Shown here: in pieces, positions 43,385 through 52,408 of the stretch
Layout of the letters: each line of letters begins with the position of its first letter
How positions within the stretch are numbered: position 1 is the stretch's first letter
DNA from: Melghirimyces thermohalophilus
GTDB taxonomy: Bacteria; Bacillota; Bacilli; Thermoactinomycetales; DSM-45169
Direction of reading: 5' to 3'
Length of the DNA: 64,000 nt
Assembly: GCF_900102685.1 (NCBI RefSeq)
Contig: NZ_FMZA01000011.1
Coordinates: 45,637-109,636, forward strand
Translations under genes and position numbers: made by a program
The notes under the pieces: model-generated
Database searches by the model: none
What the model was told of the DNA's origin: nothing
The model's input: the letters and a program-made list of their open reading frames with translations, nothing else

Positions 43385-43568
43385 GGAGAGCCCCATTATG
43401 CCGTGGCTCCCTCAGTTTTGAACCTGCTCTCGGCAGGTGGGTGCCCTGCACCTGAGTTTACGAGTCCCTAGCGGGGCCTTCGCGCCCACAGGTGACACCG
43501 GGCTCCCTTTGTGTTGGTGTTGGCTCAAAACTTTCGGTGGTTCACGTACATCACAGGGCTCTTTTTGT
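43385..43568 (-). ncRNA. 6S RNA (BsrA/SsrS-type) candidate
   Basis: A 184-nt gene-free unit with its own promoter and a T-rich 3' end, lying next to aspS where B. subtilis carries 6S-1 RNA. The 5' end AGAGCCC pairs with the 3' GGGCTCT and the next segments (CGTG with CACG) extend that closing stem, as in 6S RNAs. Long internal hairpins include CACCTG/CAGGTG. It would bind RNA polymerase holoenzyme as a promoter mimic. Assignment rests on size, termini pairing and location. Confidence 0.75.
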
Positions 43569-43574
43569 GTTTAT

Positions 43575-43603
43575 ATGTTAACACACAGATCCGACCCGAT
43601 CAA
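43575..43603 (-). promoter_or_regulatory. Sigma-A promoter of the 6S RNA
   Basis: Minus strand TTGATC, 17-nt spacer, TAACAT; predicted start 6-7 nt further at about 43568. Confidence 0.75.
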
Positions 43604-43631
43604 GGGGAAGTGACCTAGAAAACCCTTTTTC

Positions 43632-45416
43632 TTACTTTTTAGATGGATTTCCTTTTCGCCGTGCAATATGCAGTTCATCCAGTTGGTGCTGGGAGACAGG
43701 AGAGGGCGCTCCGGTCATGAGGCAGGTAGCGTTGGCGGTTTTGGGGAAAGCGATCGTTTCACGCAGATTGGTTCTGCCTGCCAACAACATCACCAGCCGG
43801 TCGAAACCGAAGGCGATTCCGCCGTGGGGCGGGGCCCCATATTCAAAAGCTTCCATCATGAAGCCAAACTGTTCCTTCGCCTCTTCCATGGTGAAACCGA
43901 GGGCGTTAAACATGGCTTCCTGCACCTCCCGGCGGTGGATGCGCTGACTGCCTCCCCCGATCTCAAAGCCATTGAGCACCATGTCATAGGCCATCGCCCG
44001 CACCTTGGACGGATCGGTTTTCAACAGCGGAATATCTTCCTCCACCGGGGAGGTGAAGGGATGGTGTTCAGCCACATACCGTCCCTCCTCTTCATCGTAA
44101 GAGACGAGGGGGAATTCCGTCACCCAAGCAAATTTGTATACATCCTCGGGAATCAGATCCAACTCTCGAGCCAGGCGTACGCGAAGTTCGCCCAGGATGT
44201 GAGCGACCTTCTGAGGCTGGTCGGCCACGAAGAACAGGAGGTCACCGGTATCCGCCTCGGTGGCCTTCAGCACATCGTGCCACTCCTGTTCCGACAAGAA
44301 TTTGGCCACCGGCCCTTTGGCTCCCTCTTCCTTCAGTGTGACCCAGGCCAACCCCTTGGCTCCCAATTGCTGCGCCGTCTCATTCCATTCATCGATCTCT
44401 TTGCGGCTCCAATCGGCTTTCCCTTTCACATTGATCGCCTTCACCTGCCCCCCTTTGGCGATGGCGGAGCTGAATACCTTAAACGAACTCTCCCGCAAGG
44501 TTTCGGTCAAGTCTACCAGCTCCATATCGAAGCGAAGATCCGGTTTATCGGAACCGTAGCGCTCCATCGCTTCACGGTAGGGAATACGGCGGAAAGGACG
44601 CTCCACTTCCACGCCGATCGTCTCACGGAACAACCCTGCCACCATCTCTTCCATCATGCTGAACAGGGTCTCCGGCGACAGAAAGGAGGCTTCAATGTCG
44701 ATCTGGGTAAATTCGGGCTGCCGATCCGCCCGGAGATCCTCATCCCGGAAGCACCGGACAATCTGGAAGTAGCGCTCCATTCCCGAGACCATCAACAACT
44801 GTTTAAAGATCTGCGGGGATTGGGGCAGTGCGTAAAACTCCCCTTCGTGGACCCGGCTGGGCACCAGATAATCCCGCGCCCCCTCCGGTGTGCTTTTGGT
44901 CAGCATCGGTGTCTCCACTTCGATAAAACCCCGTTGGTCGAGATAGTTGCGAACCCATTGCATCGCCTGGTGGCGCAGCATCATGGTTTTCTGCATCACA
45001 GGCCGGCGAAGGTCCAGGTAGCGATAGCGAAGACGGGTGGTCTCTTCCACCTCTGTATCGTCGGTCAGATCAAAGGGCGGCGTGTGGGATTCGTTCAGAA
45101 TCTCCACCTGCTGCGCGAACACCTCAATCTTGCCCGTGCTGATTTTCGGATTGACCGTCTCTTCCGAGCGGTCGACCACTTCACCCCGGACAGCCAGTAC
45201 ATACTGATTGCGAACTTTATCTGCAATTTCCGCCGCCTCTGCGGACACCTCAGGGTTGCAAACCACCTGGACCGTTCCGGAGCGGTCCCTCAGATCCAAA
45301 AAGATCAGCCCGCCCAGGTCCCGTCGTTTTTGAACCCACCCGTTCAGCACAACGGTCTCACCGACGTTGGTCTGTCTCAATTCACCGCAAGAATGGCTTT
45401 TATAGTTGGACTCCAT
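43632..45416 (-). CDS. aspS: Aspartyl-tRNA synthetase
   Basis: Class IIb synthetase, 594 residues, bacterial type: N-terminal OB anticodon-binding domain ([20 protein letters not shown]), motif 2 [18 protein letters not shown], the bacterial GAD insertion (residues about 300-420) and motif 3 [18 protein letters not shown] with GGAGGAGA. Starts 12 nt after hisS, so both share the histidine T-box leader, an arrangement known in Bacilli. Confidence 0.97.
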   Translation of the reverse strand: MESNYKSHSCGELRQTNVGETVVLNGWVQKRRDLGGLIFLDLRDRSGTVQVVCNPEVSAEAAEIADKVRNQYVLAVRGEVVDRSEETVNPKISTGKIEVFAQQVEILNESHTPPFDLTDDTEVEETTRLRYRYLDLRRPVMQKTMMLRHQAMQWVRNYLDQRGFIEVETPMLTKSTPEGARDYLVPSRVHEGEFYALPQSPQIFKQLLMVSGMERYFQIVRCFRDEDLRADRQPEFTQIDIEASFLSPETLFSMMEEMVAGLFRETIGVEVERPFRRIPYREAMERYGSDKPDLRFDMELVDLTETLRESSFKVFSSAIAKGGQVKAINVKGKADWSRKEIDEWNETAQQLGAKGLAWVTLKEEGAKGPVAKFLSEQEWHDVLKATEADTGDLLFFVADQPQKVAHILGELRVRLARELDLIPEDVYKFAWVTEFPLVSYDEEEGRYVAEHHPFTSPVEEDIPLLKTDPSKVRAMAYDMVLNGFEIGGGSQRIHRREVQEAMFNALGFTMEEAKEQFGFMMEAFEYGAPPHGGIAFGFDRLVMLLAGRTNLRETIAFPKTANATCLMTGAPSPVSQHQLDELHIARRKGNPSKK

Positions 45417-45428
45417 CTGTTCTCCTCC

Positions 45429-46688
45429 TCATTTGCTCACATCACGAATGTAATCGACCAGTTTGTCCAGCTGGATCGTCTCCTGATCACCAGTGGCCAG
45501 GTTTTTCACCTTGACCCGGTTTTCCGCCAGTTCGTTTTCTCCCAGGATGGCCACGTAGGCTGCTCGAGCACGGTCCGCCGCCTTCATCTGCCCCTTCATC
45601 TTACGATCGAGGTAGTCCCGCTCCGCGGAAAGGCCGGCCTCACGCAGTTGCTTCAGCAAGGTAACGCCGTGTTTTTTGGCCTCGGCACCCAGAGTGACCA
45701 GGAAACAGTCGACTCCGGTCTGCAAGGGCAGCTCCACCTCCTGCTGTTCCAACGCCATCAACACCCGTTCCAGACCGACAGCAAAGCCGATTCCAGGCGT
45801 CTCGGGGCCACCCACCTCTTCCACCAGACCGTTGTAGCGGCCGCCGCCTCCGAGGGAGCCGCCCCCTTTTCCTTCCAACACAAATTCAAAGGCGGTCTGG
45901 GTGTAATAATCCAACCCCCGCACCAGCCGGGTGTTTACATGGAAAGGCACTTCCAGGAGCTCCAGAGCCTCTTTCACCGAATCAAAGTGAGGTCCGCAAT
46001 GATCGCAGAGAAAATCGATCACCTTGGGCGCTCCCTCGGTTATCCGATGACAGCTTTCGTTTTTGCAATCGAGGATCCGCATCGGATTCCGCTCTAACCG
46101 GGATTGGCAATCCTTGCAGAGCTCCTCCTTGTGAGGGGTCAGGTATTCGACCAATGCCTCCCGATGGACGGGACGGCAACGGGGACACCCGACGCTGTTC
46201 AGCTCCACTTTGACGTCGGCAAGGCCGGTCGCTCGGTAAAAACGATAGCCCAGATCGATGATCTCCGCGTCGACATCGGGTTCTTCGGTGCCGAACACTT
46301 CTACACCAAACTGATGAAACTGTCGTTGCCGGCCGGCCTGAGGACGCTCATAGCGAAACATGGGGCCGATGTAGTACAACTTTGTCGGCGGTGTGTCCGC
46401 ATATAATTTGTTTTCTACGAAAGAGCGGACCACCGAAGCCGTCCCTTCCGGACGGAGGGTCAAACTGCGGCCGCCCCGGTCTTCAAAGGTGTACATCTCC
46501 TTTTCCACAATATCTGTCGTCTCACCCACACCCCGCTGAAACAGGGATGTCTGTTCAAAAACAGGAGTTCGAACCTCTGAGAAGTGGTAGCGGCGGCAAA
46601 GCTCCTTGGCTTTCTCTTCTACGTACTGCCACTTTTCCACCTCACCGGGCAACAAGTCCTGCGTTCCCCGGGGAATCCGAAATTTCAC
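45429..46688 (-). CDS. hisS: Histidyl-tRNA synthetase
   Basis: Class II synthetase, 419 residues. VKFRIPRGTQDLLPGEVEKW start, motif 2 FRYERPQAGRQRQFHQFGVE, histidine-A loop LVRGLDYYTQTAFEF, motif 3 GGGGRYNGLVEEVGG ... GIGFAVGLERVL. It carries a Cys-rich insertion (CPRCRPVH, CKDCQSR, CHRI, CDHCG) as in many Bacillota. GTG start with AAGGAGG. Controlled by the upstream T-box. Confidence 0.97.
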   Translation of the reverse strand: MKFRIPRGTQDLLPGEVEKWQYVEEKAKELCRRYHFSEVRTPVFEQTSLFQRGVGETTDIVEKEMYTFEDRGGRSLTLRPEGTASVVRSFVENKLYADTPPTKLYYIGPMFRYERPQAGRQRQFHQFGVEVFGTEEPDVDAEIIDLGYRFYRATGLADVKVELNSVGCPRCRPVHREALVEYLTPHKEELCKDCQSRLERNPMRILDCKNESCHRITEGAPKVIDFLCDHCGPHFDSVKEALELLEVPFHVNTRLVRGLDYYTQTAFEFVLEGKGGGSLGGGGRYNGLVEEVGGPETPGIGFAVGLERVLMALEQQEVELPLQTGVDCFLVTLGAEAKKHGVTLLKQLREAGLSAERDYLDRKMKGQMKAADRARAAYVAILGENELAENRVKVKNLATGDQETIQLDKLVDYIRDVSK

Positions 46689-46713
46689 AGCTTCCGCCTC
46701 CTTATCTCCGAGA

Positions 46714-47017
46714 TATAAAAAATCTCCCGCCACTGACCCGGTTGTCAGGGACGAGAGATTGGTTTCGCAAATCTACCCGCGGTGCCACCCTTGATTGGAA
46801 AACGGACCATCCGTTATCCCACTTCAAACCGGTATATCGCCCGGTAAACGTCCGGATCTACTGTCCCAGGGGGGAGTTCGCTCCGGAACCTCCAGGTGTC
46901 TTTCTCCGGTCCTTCGGCAAGGAGCGCTTGCAGCCTATGACGCTCCCTCTCTAACATGCCCGGTCACCGGATACTTTTCCCTTCATCGGCTTAAGGTATG
47001 GCAAAAGCGGTTGTTGA
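46714..47017 (-). ncRNA. T-box leader (tRNA-His) of hisS-aspS
   Basis: T-box core GGGTGGCACCGCGG (46776-46790 region), a long terminator stem (CTCTCGTCCCTGAC pairing with GTCAGTGGCGGGAG) followed by T6, and a stem I with AGAGAGGGAG. The probable specifier codon is CAC (His) at 46896-46898 in the context AGACACCTGGAGG. It senses uncharged tRNA-His. Confidence 0.92.
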
Positions 47018-47023
47018 GTCAGA

Positions 47024-47052
47024 ATTCTACGGGATGGATGCCCAAAAGTCAA
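47024..47052 (-). promoter_or_regulatory. Sigma-A promoter of hisS-aspS
   Basis: Minus strand TTGACT, 17-nt spacer, TAGAAT, ending just upstream of the T-box leader. Confidence 0.8.
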
Positions 47053-47446
47053 GGATTTATTTGTGAACGAGTGGAGTCAAGTTTTTGCAGGAGGATCCCC
47101 TCATCCATAAAAACTTCACCTGCAAAGTCTGACGATAGCTACTTTCATGTGACGTATTTTACGTTCAGACAGACCCGCCACCTTGCAACGCATGAGCGAA
47201 AGGCTTGCTCTATATCCATTTTTTAATCGTTTAGACAAAAGGTTCAGGTTGGATTCTACGCTGCTCCCATCGGATGCATGCCGACGGTGTCCATGCTTTT
47301 TCCCGCAACAATTTTGAAAGCAGTCACACTCTCGTAAATCCGCAATCTCTTCTCGCTTTTTGACTGGTTTCAGCCCCCTCTGCATCAGCAATGGTGGGTA
47401 GCGAGAGCAGAAGGGCTTCAAAGAGCGCTATTATACGTATAATAAA
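47053..47446. other. Gene-poor stretch, possible decayed gene
   Basis: A minus-strand frame of 101 residues (47116-47421) is Cys- and basic-rich (CDCFQNCCGKKHGHRRH) and ends in a second basic stretch. It resembles a degraded transposase end in flavour only; no motif confirms it and no ribosome site is seen. Otherwise empty. Confidence 0.35.
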
Positions 47447-47492
47447 AACGAAGCGGCATCCCCGTCGGAATGGCAGGAAAATCCGCTTCGTT
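47447..47492 (-). terminator. Terminator of the symporter/two-component region
   Basis: Perfect arms AACGAAGCGG and CCGCTTCGTT with a long 26-nt loop, then TTTATT on the minus strand, about 70 nt after the symporter stop. Confidence 0.8.
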
Positions 47493-47563
47493 TCATTTCA
47501 ATTCCATTTTCTAGCTACGTCTCCATGATAGAGATCGCTGCATAGTGTTTACCACCTTTTTCT

Positions 47564-49099
47564 CTACATTTCTGCACCTAAGCCCGTATTTGTTCTAACA
47601 TCCAATTCCTCGAACTTATCGTCAAGATTGTCCGGTTTGGTCACCAAGGCCACAATAATGGAGGTGAGAAAACCGAGCGGAATACTGATAATCCCTGGGT
47701 TGGCGAGCGGAAATACTGCATTTTCCCCAAGCACGCTCGGGCCTAATATAACAAGTGTAATAGCAGCGACCATTCCTACAACCATTCCCGCAAGTGCCCC
47801 CTTCGTATTAAACCGCTTCCAATAAAGGGACAGCAGGAGAGCAGGTAAGTTGGCGCTGGCAGCTACAGCGAAGGCGAGCGCCACCAAGTAAGCGACATTT
47901 TGACCTTTACCGAGGATGCCAATCACAATGGATAGGGCACCAACGATAATGGCTGTGATTCGTGCGACCCGAAATTGCTCCTTTTCAGTCGCCTTACCGC
48001 GCTTGACTACATTGGTATATATGTCATGGGCAAAGGCCCCCGATGCCGCAATGACTAATCCGGCTACGACTGCTACGATCGTGGCAAAGGAAACCGCTGC
48101 AATCGTCGCCATAAAAATCTCACCGCCAATCGTCCCGGGACCGCCGCCTAAATACAAAGCGAGCAGCGGAGCGGCCATGTTCCCGCCAGCGCCGGACTCC
48201 GCAATCTTGTCCGGTCCGACGATGACATTCGCACCATACCCAACGAATGTAATCAACAAATAAAACACACCGATTAATAACATGGCCCAAATGACCGACT
48301 TACGAGCCTCCTGTGCTGTCGGCACCGTGTAAAAGCGAATGAGAATGTGCGGCAAACCGGCTGTTCCCAAAATGAGCGCCATCCCGAGTGAAAACAGATC
48401 GATCGGGTTTTCATACAGTTGCCCCGGAAGCAAAAATTCAAAGCCGTTTCGGTCAGCAACCATACCGAATAAACTGGAAACGTTAAAGTTAAATAAAAAC
48501 CCAAGAAAAGCAACCATAATGATAGTCGCAAACATGAGTAACATGGCCTTGATGATTTGTACCCAACTCGTTGCCAGCATTCCGCCGAAGATGACGTACA
48601 TTAACATGAGTACCCCGATAATCCCCACGGAAACTTCGTACGGAATGCCGACGAGAAGTTGAATAATCGCCCCAGCACCCACCATTTGCGCCACCATATA
48701 AAATGTACTGATCACAATCGTGACGATGGCAGCCATCATGCGCACCGGTCTTTGTTTAAGCCGGAAAGAAACGACATCCGCCATCGTAAATTTCCCGGAA
48801 TTACGCATGGGTTCGGCGACGAGATACAAGACGACAATGTATCCCATTAACCAACCGACAGCGTACATAAATCCGTCATAGCCGCCCAAAGCAACCAAAC
48901 CGGCGATGCCTAAAAAGGAAGCCGCACTCAAGTAATCACCGGCGATGGCAAAGCCATTCTGCCATCCGGATAACGCACGTCCGGCTGCATAAAACCCTTC
49001 CGTTCCTTTCATGCGCTTTGAAGCCCAATATGTCACATACATCGTCAAAGTGACAATGGCGATAAATAAGAGCGTGCCAAAAATATCCACCCCGCTCAC
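47564..49099 (-). CDS. Solute:sodium symporter, ActP/YwcA-like (acetate or related carboxylate), copy 1
   Basis: 511 residues, about 13 TM helices, SSS family. Conserved FYAAGRALSGWQNGFAIAGDY with the Na+-site region (AGDYLSAASFLGIAG), and LALAFAVAASANLPALLLSLYW. Close to cation/acetate symporters. GTG start at 49099 with AAGGGGGC about 8 nt upstream. It follows a DUF485 gene by 2 nt, the normal partner order for this subfamily. Substrate inferred from family only. Confidence 0.87.
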   Translation of the reverse strand: MSGVDIFGTLLFIAIVTLTMYVTYWASKRMKGTEGFYAAGRALSGWQNGFAIAGDYLSAASFLGIAGLVALGGYDGFMYAVGWLMGYIVVLYLVAEPMRNSGKFTMADVVSFRLKQRPVRMMAAIVTIVISTFYMVAQMVGAGAIIQLLVGIPYEVSVGIIGVLMLMYVIFGGMLATSWVQIIKAMLLMFATIIMVAFLGFLFNFNVSSLFGMVADRNGFEFLLPGQLYENPIDLFSLGMALILGTAGLPHILIRFYTVPTAQEARKSVIWAMLLIGVFYLLITFVGYGANVIVGPDKIAESGAGGNMAAPLLALYLGGGPGTIGGEIFMATIAAVSFATIVAVVAGLVIAASGAFAHDIYTNVVKRGKATEKEQFRVARITAIIVGALSIVIGILGKGQNVAYLVALAFAVAASANLPALLLSLYWKRFNTKGALAGMVVGMVAAITLVILGPSVLGENAVFPLANPGIISIPLGFLTSIIVALVTKPDNLDDKFEELDVRTNTGLGAEM

Positions 49100-49101
49100 A
49101 G

Positions 49102-49410
49102 CTAAGCCCCCTTCCGCCTGCTATATTTCTGTAGCAGTGAATCGGCTTGTCGATCAAAACGATTTGCTTTCGTAACATACACAAATGCGAGAACCCAGAC
49201 GACAACATAATACGTTAAGCCATACAGGTACCCGAACGTGATATTCCCCAACACAAGCTTTCCCATTAACGATTTGGCGTAGCCAGCTATGAGCGGCAAG
49301 GCTAAATAATACAAAATGAACAAAAAAACGATCGGCCAAATAAAACGGTTTTTCGACTTCTTAAATTGCCGAAATTCGTCTGATTTGGCGATCGCCTTAT
49401 AGTCTACCAC
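49102..49410 (-). CDS. DUF485 small membrane protein, copy 1
   Basis: 102 residues, two TM helices (FIWPIVFLFILYYLALPLIAG, residues 24-44, and LTYYVVVWVLAFVYV), with the family ending KANRFDRQADSLLQKY. DUF485 proteins are encoded with ActP/YwcA-type symporters and probably assist them. Start with GGGGAGGTG. Directly upstream of the symporter. Confidence 0.85.
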   Translation of the reverse strand: MVDYKAIAKSDEFRQFKKSKNRFIWPIVFLFILYYLALPLIAGYAKSLMGKLVLGNITFGYLYGLTYYVVVWVLAFVYVTKANRFDRQADSLLQKYSRRKGA

Positions 49411-49532
49411 GGCAGAGCACCTCCCCTAAGGTTTTTGCAATCGATTACTTAAAATTCAGTATATAATAATACGGAAGTGTTTTGGAGGGTATGAGTGCGA
49501 ATTGTACAAATTCATGCTTAAATTGCCTCCTT

Positions 49533-49546
49533 CCGTTCATGAACGG
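49533..49546. repeat. 14-bp perfect palindrome CCGTTCATGAACGG between lytTR gene and DUF485
   Basis: Abuts the stop codon of the LytTR regulator gene in the 136-nt gap that must carry the DUF485/symporter promoter. No T-run follows, so an operator is as likely as a terminator. A/T-rich sequence with TATATA at about 49462 may be the -10 region. Confidence 0.5.
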
Positions 49547-50365
49547 TCAATTCCCATGCTCAATCATGCGAAATAAGCGTTTCCCCGCTGCTCGGCTCAC
49601 TGGTATTTTGCTTTGTTTCCCATCTTGCAAGGTGAGATTGTAGGCCCCGTTAAACCACGGAGTAATTTCTTGAATATAGTCCAAGTTCACCAGGTAGCCC
49701 CGGTGCGAGCGGAAGAAAGGAAAACCGCGCAACTTTTCCTCTAACTCTTGCAACGTCATTTTACAGCGCAACACTTGAGCGGATGTATGAATTTCTAATG
49801 TTCGGCGTACCCGCACTGCATAGCAAATCTCTTCAGGAGCGAGTACGATTGATTTTTTACCATCGTTCACTAACACTTTTGCCGTCCGGGGTTTAGCAAC
49901 TGTTGCAGCAGCGGCTGCGGAGGCTCTAGAGAATGCGCCCGATTCAGCGTGTGCAACCTTCCCAGTCTCCTCCTGGGTCACCGAATGGGATAACCACCGG
50001 CGCACGCGATCAATCGCCACTTTAAACCGCTCCTCATCGTATGGCTTTAGAAGGTAATCCACTGCCTCCAATTCAAACGCCTCCACCGCATAGTCATCAA
50101 ACGCCGTTGTAAACACAATAAGAGGAACCGGCGACGACGCACCGCTCGCTTGGCGCATTTTTTTCGCCGCCTCAACACCAGATAGGGCTGGCATTTGAAT
50201 GTCAAGAAAGATAACGTCGGGCCGATATTGTTCCAGCAGTTGAAGCAGCTGCTCACCTGTTTCCGCACTTGGACATAAAACGATATCCTCCTCCTGTTGA
50301 AGTAAGTAAGCGAGCTCCTCGCGGGCTAAACGCTCATCCTCCGCAATCATCGCGTGAATCCTCAT
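49547..50365 (-). CDS. LytTR family response regulator
   Basis: 272 residues. Receiver domain with acidic pocket AEDERLAREE, phospho-acceptor Asp in VIFLDIQMPALSG and Lys in LLKPYDEERF; an Ala-rich linker; LytTR DNA-binding domain with FFRSHRGYLVNLDYIQEI and a basic end GKRLFRMIEHG. ATG with GGGAGGCGG. Partner of the LytS-like kinase upstream; likely controls the adjacent symporter genes. Confidence 0.9.
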   Translation of the reverse strand: MRIHAMIAEDERLAREELAYLLQQEEDIVLCPSAETGEQLLQLLEQYRPDVIFLDIQMPALSGVEAAKKMRQASGASSPVPLIVFTTAFDDYAVEAFELEAVDYLLKPYDEERFKVAIDRVRRWLSHSVTQEETGKVAHAESGAFSRASAAAAATVAKPRTAKVLVNDGKKSIVLAPEEICYAVRVRRTLEIHTSAQVLRCKMTLQELEEKLRGFPFFRSHRGYLVNLDYIQEITPWFNGAYNLTLQDGKQSKIPVSRAAGKRLFRMIEHGN

Positions 50366-50678
50366 TGAACCCGCCTCCCATTTTGTTTCACCTATTTCCA
50401 ATGGCAAACCACCTCTTGGCCGAAAAGAGCGTGCATAATCAGGGATGCTCTGCTGTTGAACGATCCCATGCCAACGTCACAATGAGCACAGCTTCCACAG
50501 CAAAGGACGTTGCGCTAAGCCACTTGCGCGCAACATCGGTCCATTTTTCCAAAGCCATCGGTGTAACGTTTGACAGCAATGAAGGGGCGAATGACATCAT
50601 TCATGCCATAAGGTGAAGAGGAACCATGCTAGGCAAGCCCTCGTCATTCAGTCGAATGTCCATCATGATGGGCACCGC
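50366..50678. other. Unusual 313-nt gap between kinase and regulator genes
   Basis: No convincing gene. A minus-strand frame MALEKWTDVARKW... of 39 codons (about 50560-50441) encodes a short hydrophobic peptide (FAVEAVLIVTLAW) but has no ribosome site. It may be a decayed gene or a leader for the regulator. Confidence 0.4.
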
Positions 50679-52406
50679 TTATTTTGTGTTGTACGGAATG
50701 CTAAATGCCACTTCGCTGCCACCCGTGGGTAAATTGAGAACGTGCAAGCGAGCCTCCTCCCCGAGCAATCTGATCAAACGCTGGTTGACATTGTACAGAC
50801 CGGTGCCGCCGCCGCGCTTTCTGACAAAGGGCAAATACCCCACTTGTTCCAGCGTTTCCGGTGAAAAGCCGCAGCCGTTATCACGCACCGCGATGCGGAC
50901 AGTTTGTTTTAATTTCGAAATGTCAATCACAATACGTCCACCGTTCGTACAGTGCTGCAGCCCATGCTGAATGCTATTTTCTACTAAAGGTTGAATGGTT
51001 GCCGGCGGAATGGGCGTCTTCCCAACCCCTTCTACCAAAGGAAAATCAATCGACAATCGTCCGGAATATCGGGTGCGGACAATTTCTAAATACGCATTTA
51101 AATGATCGAGTTCCTTTTCTAAATCAACGAGTGAGGCCGACGCTAAGCGGAGGTTATAACGCATATAATTCCCAAGTTGTACGGTGATGTGCCGGGCTTT
51201 ATTCGTATCCGTCCGAATGAGCGTCGCAATCAGGTGGAGTGTGTTAAACAAAAAATGCGGGTTAATTTGCGCTTGTAAGTTGCGCAGCTCTGCATCCCGA
51301 ATTAAGGTTTGCATTTGTTCGGCGGCGACCGCATTTAATTGATTAGAGATGAGCTCCCCCAAGCCTCGCGCTAAAACAATCTCTACCGATCGAATATGCT
51401 GAGCTTTACGAAAATACAACTTGATGAGACCCGTCGTTTCATTCGTTTCCTTAATAGGGACAATGATCGCAGCGAGCAACGGACAATTTGGGTGCTGACA
51501 CTGAATCTCCTCTTGTGAATAAGCAACCTGCACCTGACCCGTCCGGATCGCTTGCAGTGACAGATGCGTCAACATTTGGTCGCCCCGCCGGTGGTGATCA
51601 TCTCCTTTGCCGATGTGCGCCAACACTTCAAAGCGATTCGTCACGGAGACCGCTGCTACTTCCAGTCGATTGTACAGCAAGCGTGCAATGCCTTCTGCCA
51701 TCTTAAGCGACGATTGTTGTTTTAAATAAGGCAGCGCCTCCTCCGCAATCGTCAAAGCCCGGCTCGTTTCCAGAGCTGCCTCTTTCTCCTGTTCACGTAA
51801 AGCGCTGCTGATCATCGCCGTAAAAACAGCAATTGCCACACTATTCGAAATCACCATCGGTAGACCGATCCTATCGACTAATGACACCATCATTTCGGAA
51901 CCCGGCACAAATACTAAAAGCAATCCCATTTTCAAAATCGGTGGAAAAATACCGATGAAGAGCGCCTTCATCGGTGCAATCACACGCTCCTGCGAAAAAA
52001 AACGGGCAGTAAAACCGGCTAACAACCCAGTAAGCGGATTTACTAAACTGTTGGATACGTGTCCCAGCCCTCCTAAGGTATAAACGAACACACCAGAGAT
52101 AACTCCAGCGCCCAAACCGACGTAAGGCCCTCCTAACAGGCCCGCAATAACAATTGCAACGAGGCTCGAACTAACCAACATTTCATCCTCACCGACAGAC
52201 AGCACCCATAACCGATTGACAATCGATTCCTCATCGACGACCACCCCAGCGACTGTCCCGGCAATACCGAATAAGCCAAAGACGATGGCATGCATCACGG
52301 TCGTTTTCGCATCCATTTCCCGATCCAAGAGTGAACGAAACCCCGGGATACGTGTGAGGATAAAAGCCAGCAAGAGCAACAGCCCCAACCGTTCAAACAA
52401 GATCAT
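50679..52406 (-). CDS. LytS-type sensor histidine kinase
   Basis: 575 residues. N-terminal 5TM-Lyt receptor domain (ILFERLGLLLLLAFILTRIP; later GGPYVGLGAGVISGVF), a GAF-like middle (residues about 215-340), then HisKA_LytS motif INPHFLFNTLHLIATLIR with the phospho-His, and the ATPase boxes VENSIQHGLQH and DNGCGFSPETL, GTGLYNVNQRL. ATG two nt after the upstream symporter stop, so they are co-translated. It may sense the carboxylate or the cell-surface state. Confidence 0.9.
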   Translation of the reverse strand: MILFERLGLLLLLAFILTRIPGFRSLLDREMDAKTTVMHAIVFGLFGIAGTVAGVVVDEESIVNRLWVLSVGEDEMLVSSSLVAIVIAGLLGGPYVGLGAGVISGVFVYTLGGLGHVSNSLVNPLTGLLAGFTARFFSQERVIAPMKALFIGIFPPILKMGLLLVFVPGSEMMVSLVDRIGLPMVISNSVAIAVFTAMISSALREQEKEAALETSRALTIAEEALPYLKQQSSLKMAEGIARLLYNRLEVAAVSVTNRFEVLAHIGKGDDHHRRGDQMLTHLSLQAIRTGQVQVAYSQEEIQCQHPNCPLLAAIIVPIKETNETTGLIKLYFRKAQHIRSVEIVLARGLGELISNQLNAVAAEQMQTLIRDAELRNLQAQINPHFLFNTLHLIATLIRTDTNKARHITVQLGNYMRYNLRLASASLVDLEKELDHLNAYLEIVRTRYSGRLSIDFPLVEGVGKTPIPPATIQPLVENSIQHGLQHCTNGGRIVIDISKLKQTVRIAVRDNGCGFSPETLEQVGYLPFVRKRGGGTGLYNVNQRLIRLLGEEARLHVLNLPTGGSEVAFSIPYNTK

Positions 52407-52408
52407 CG

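Noticed and set aside
43668..46097. 809-codon plus-strand frame across aspS and hisS
   Set aside because: Long only because of the high-GC coding bias of the two synthetase genes on the other strand; no domain signal.
47116..47421. Frame that might be a transposase remnant
   Set aside because: Basic, Cys-rich product but no DDE or helix-turn-helix motif could be pointed to.
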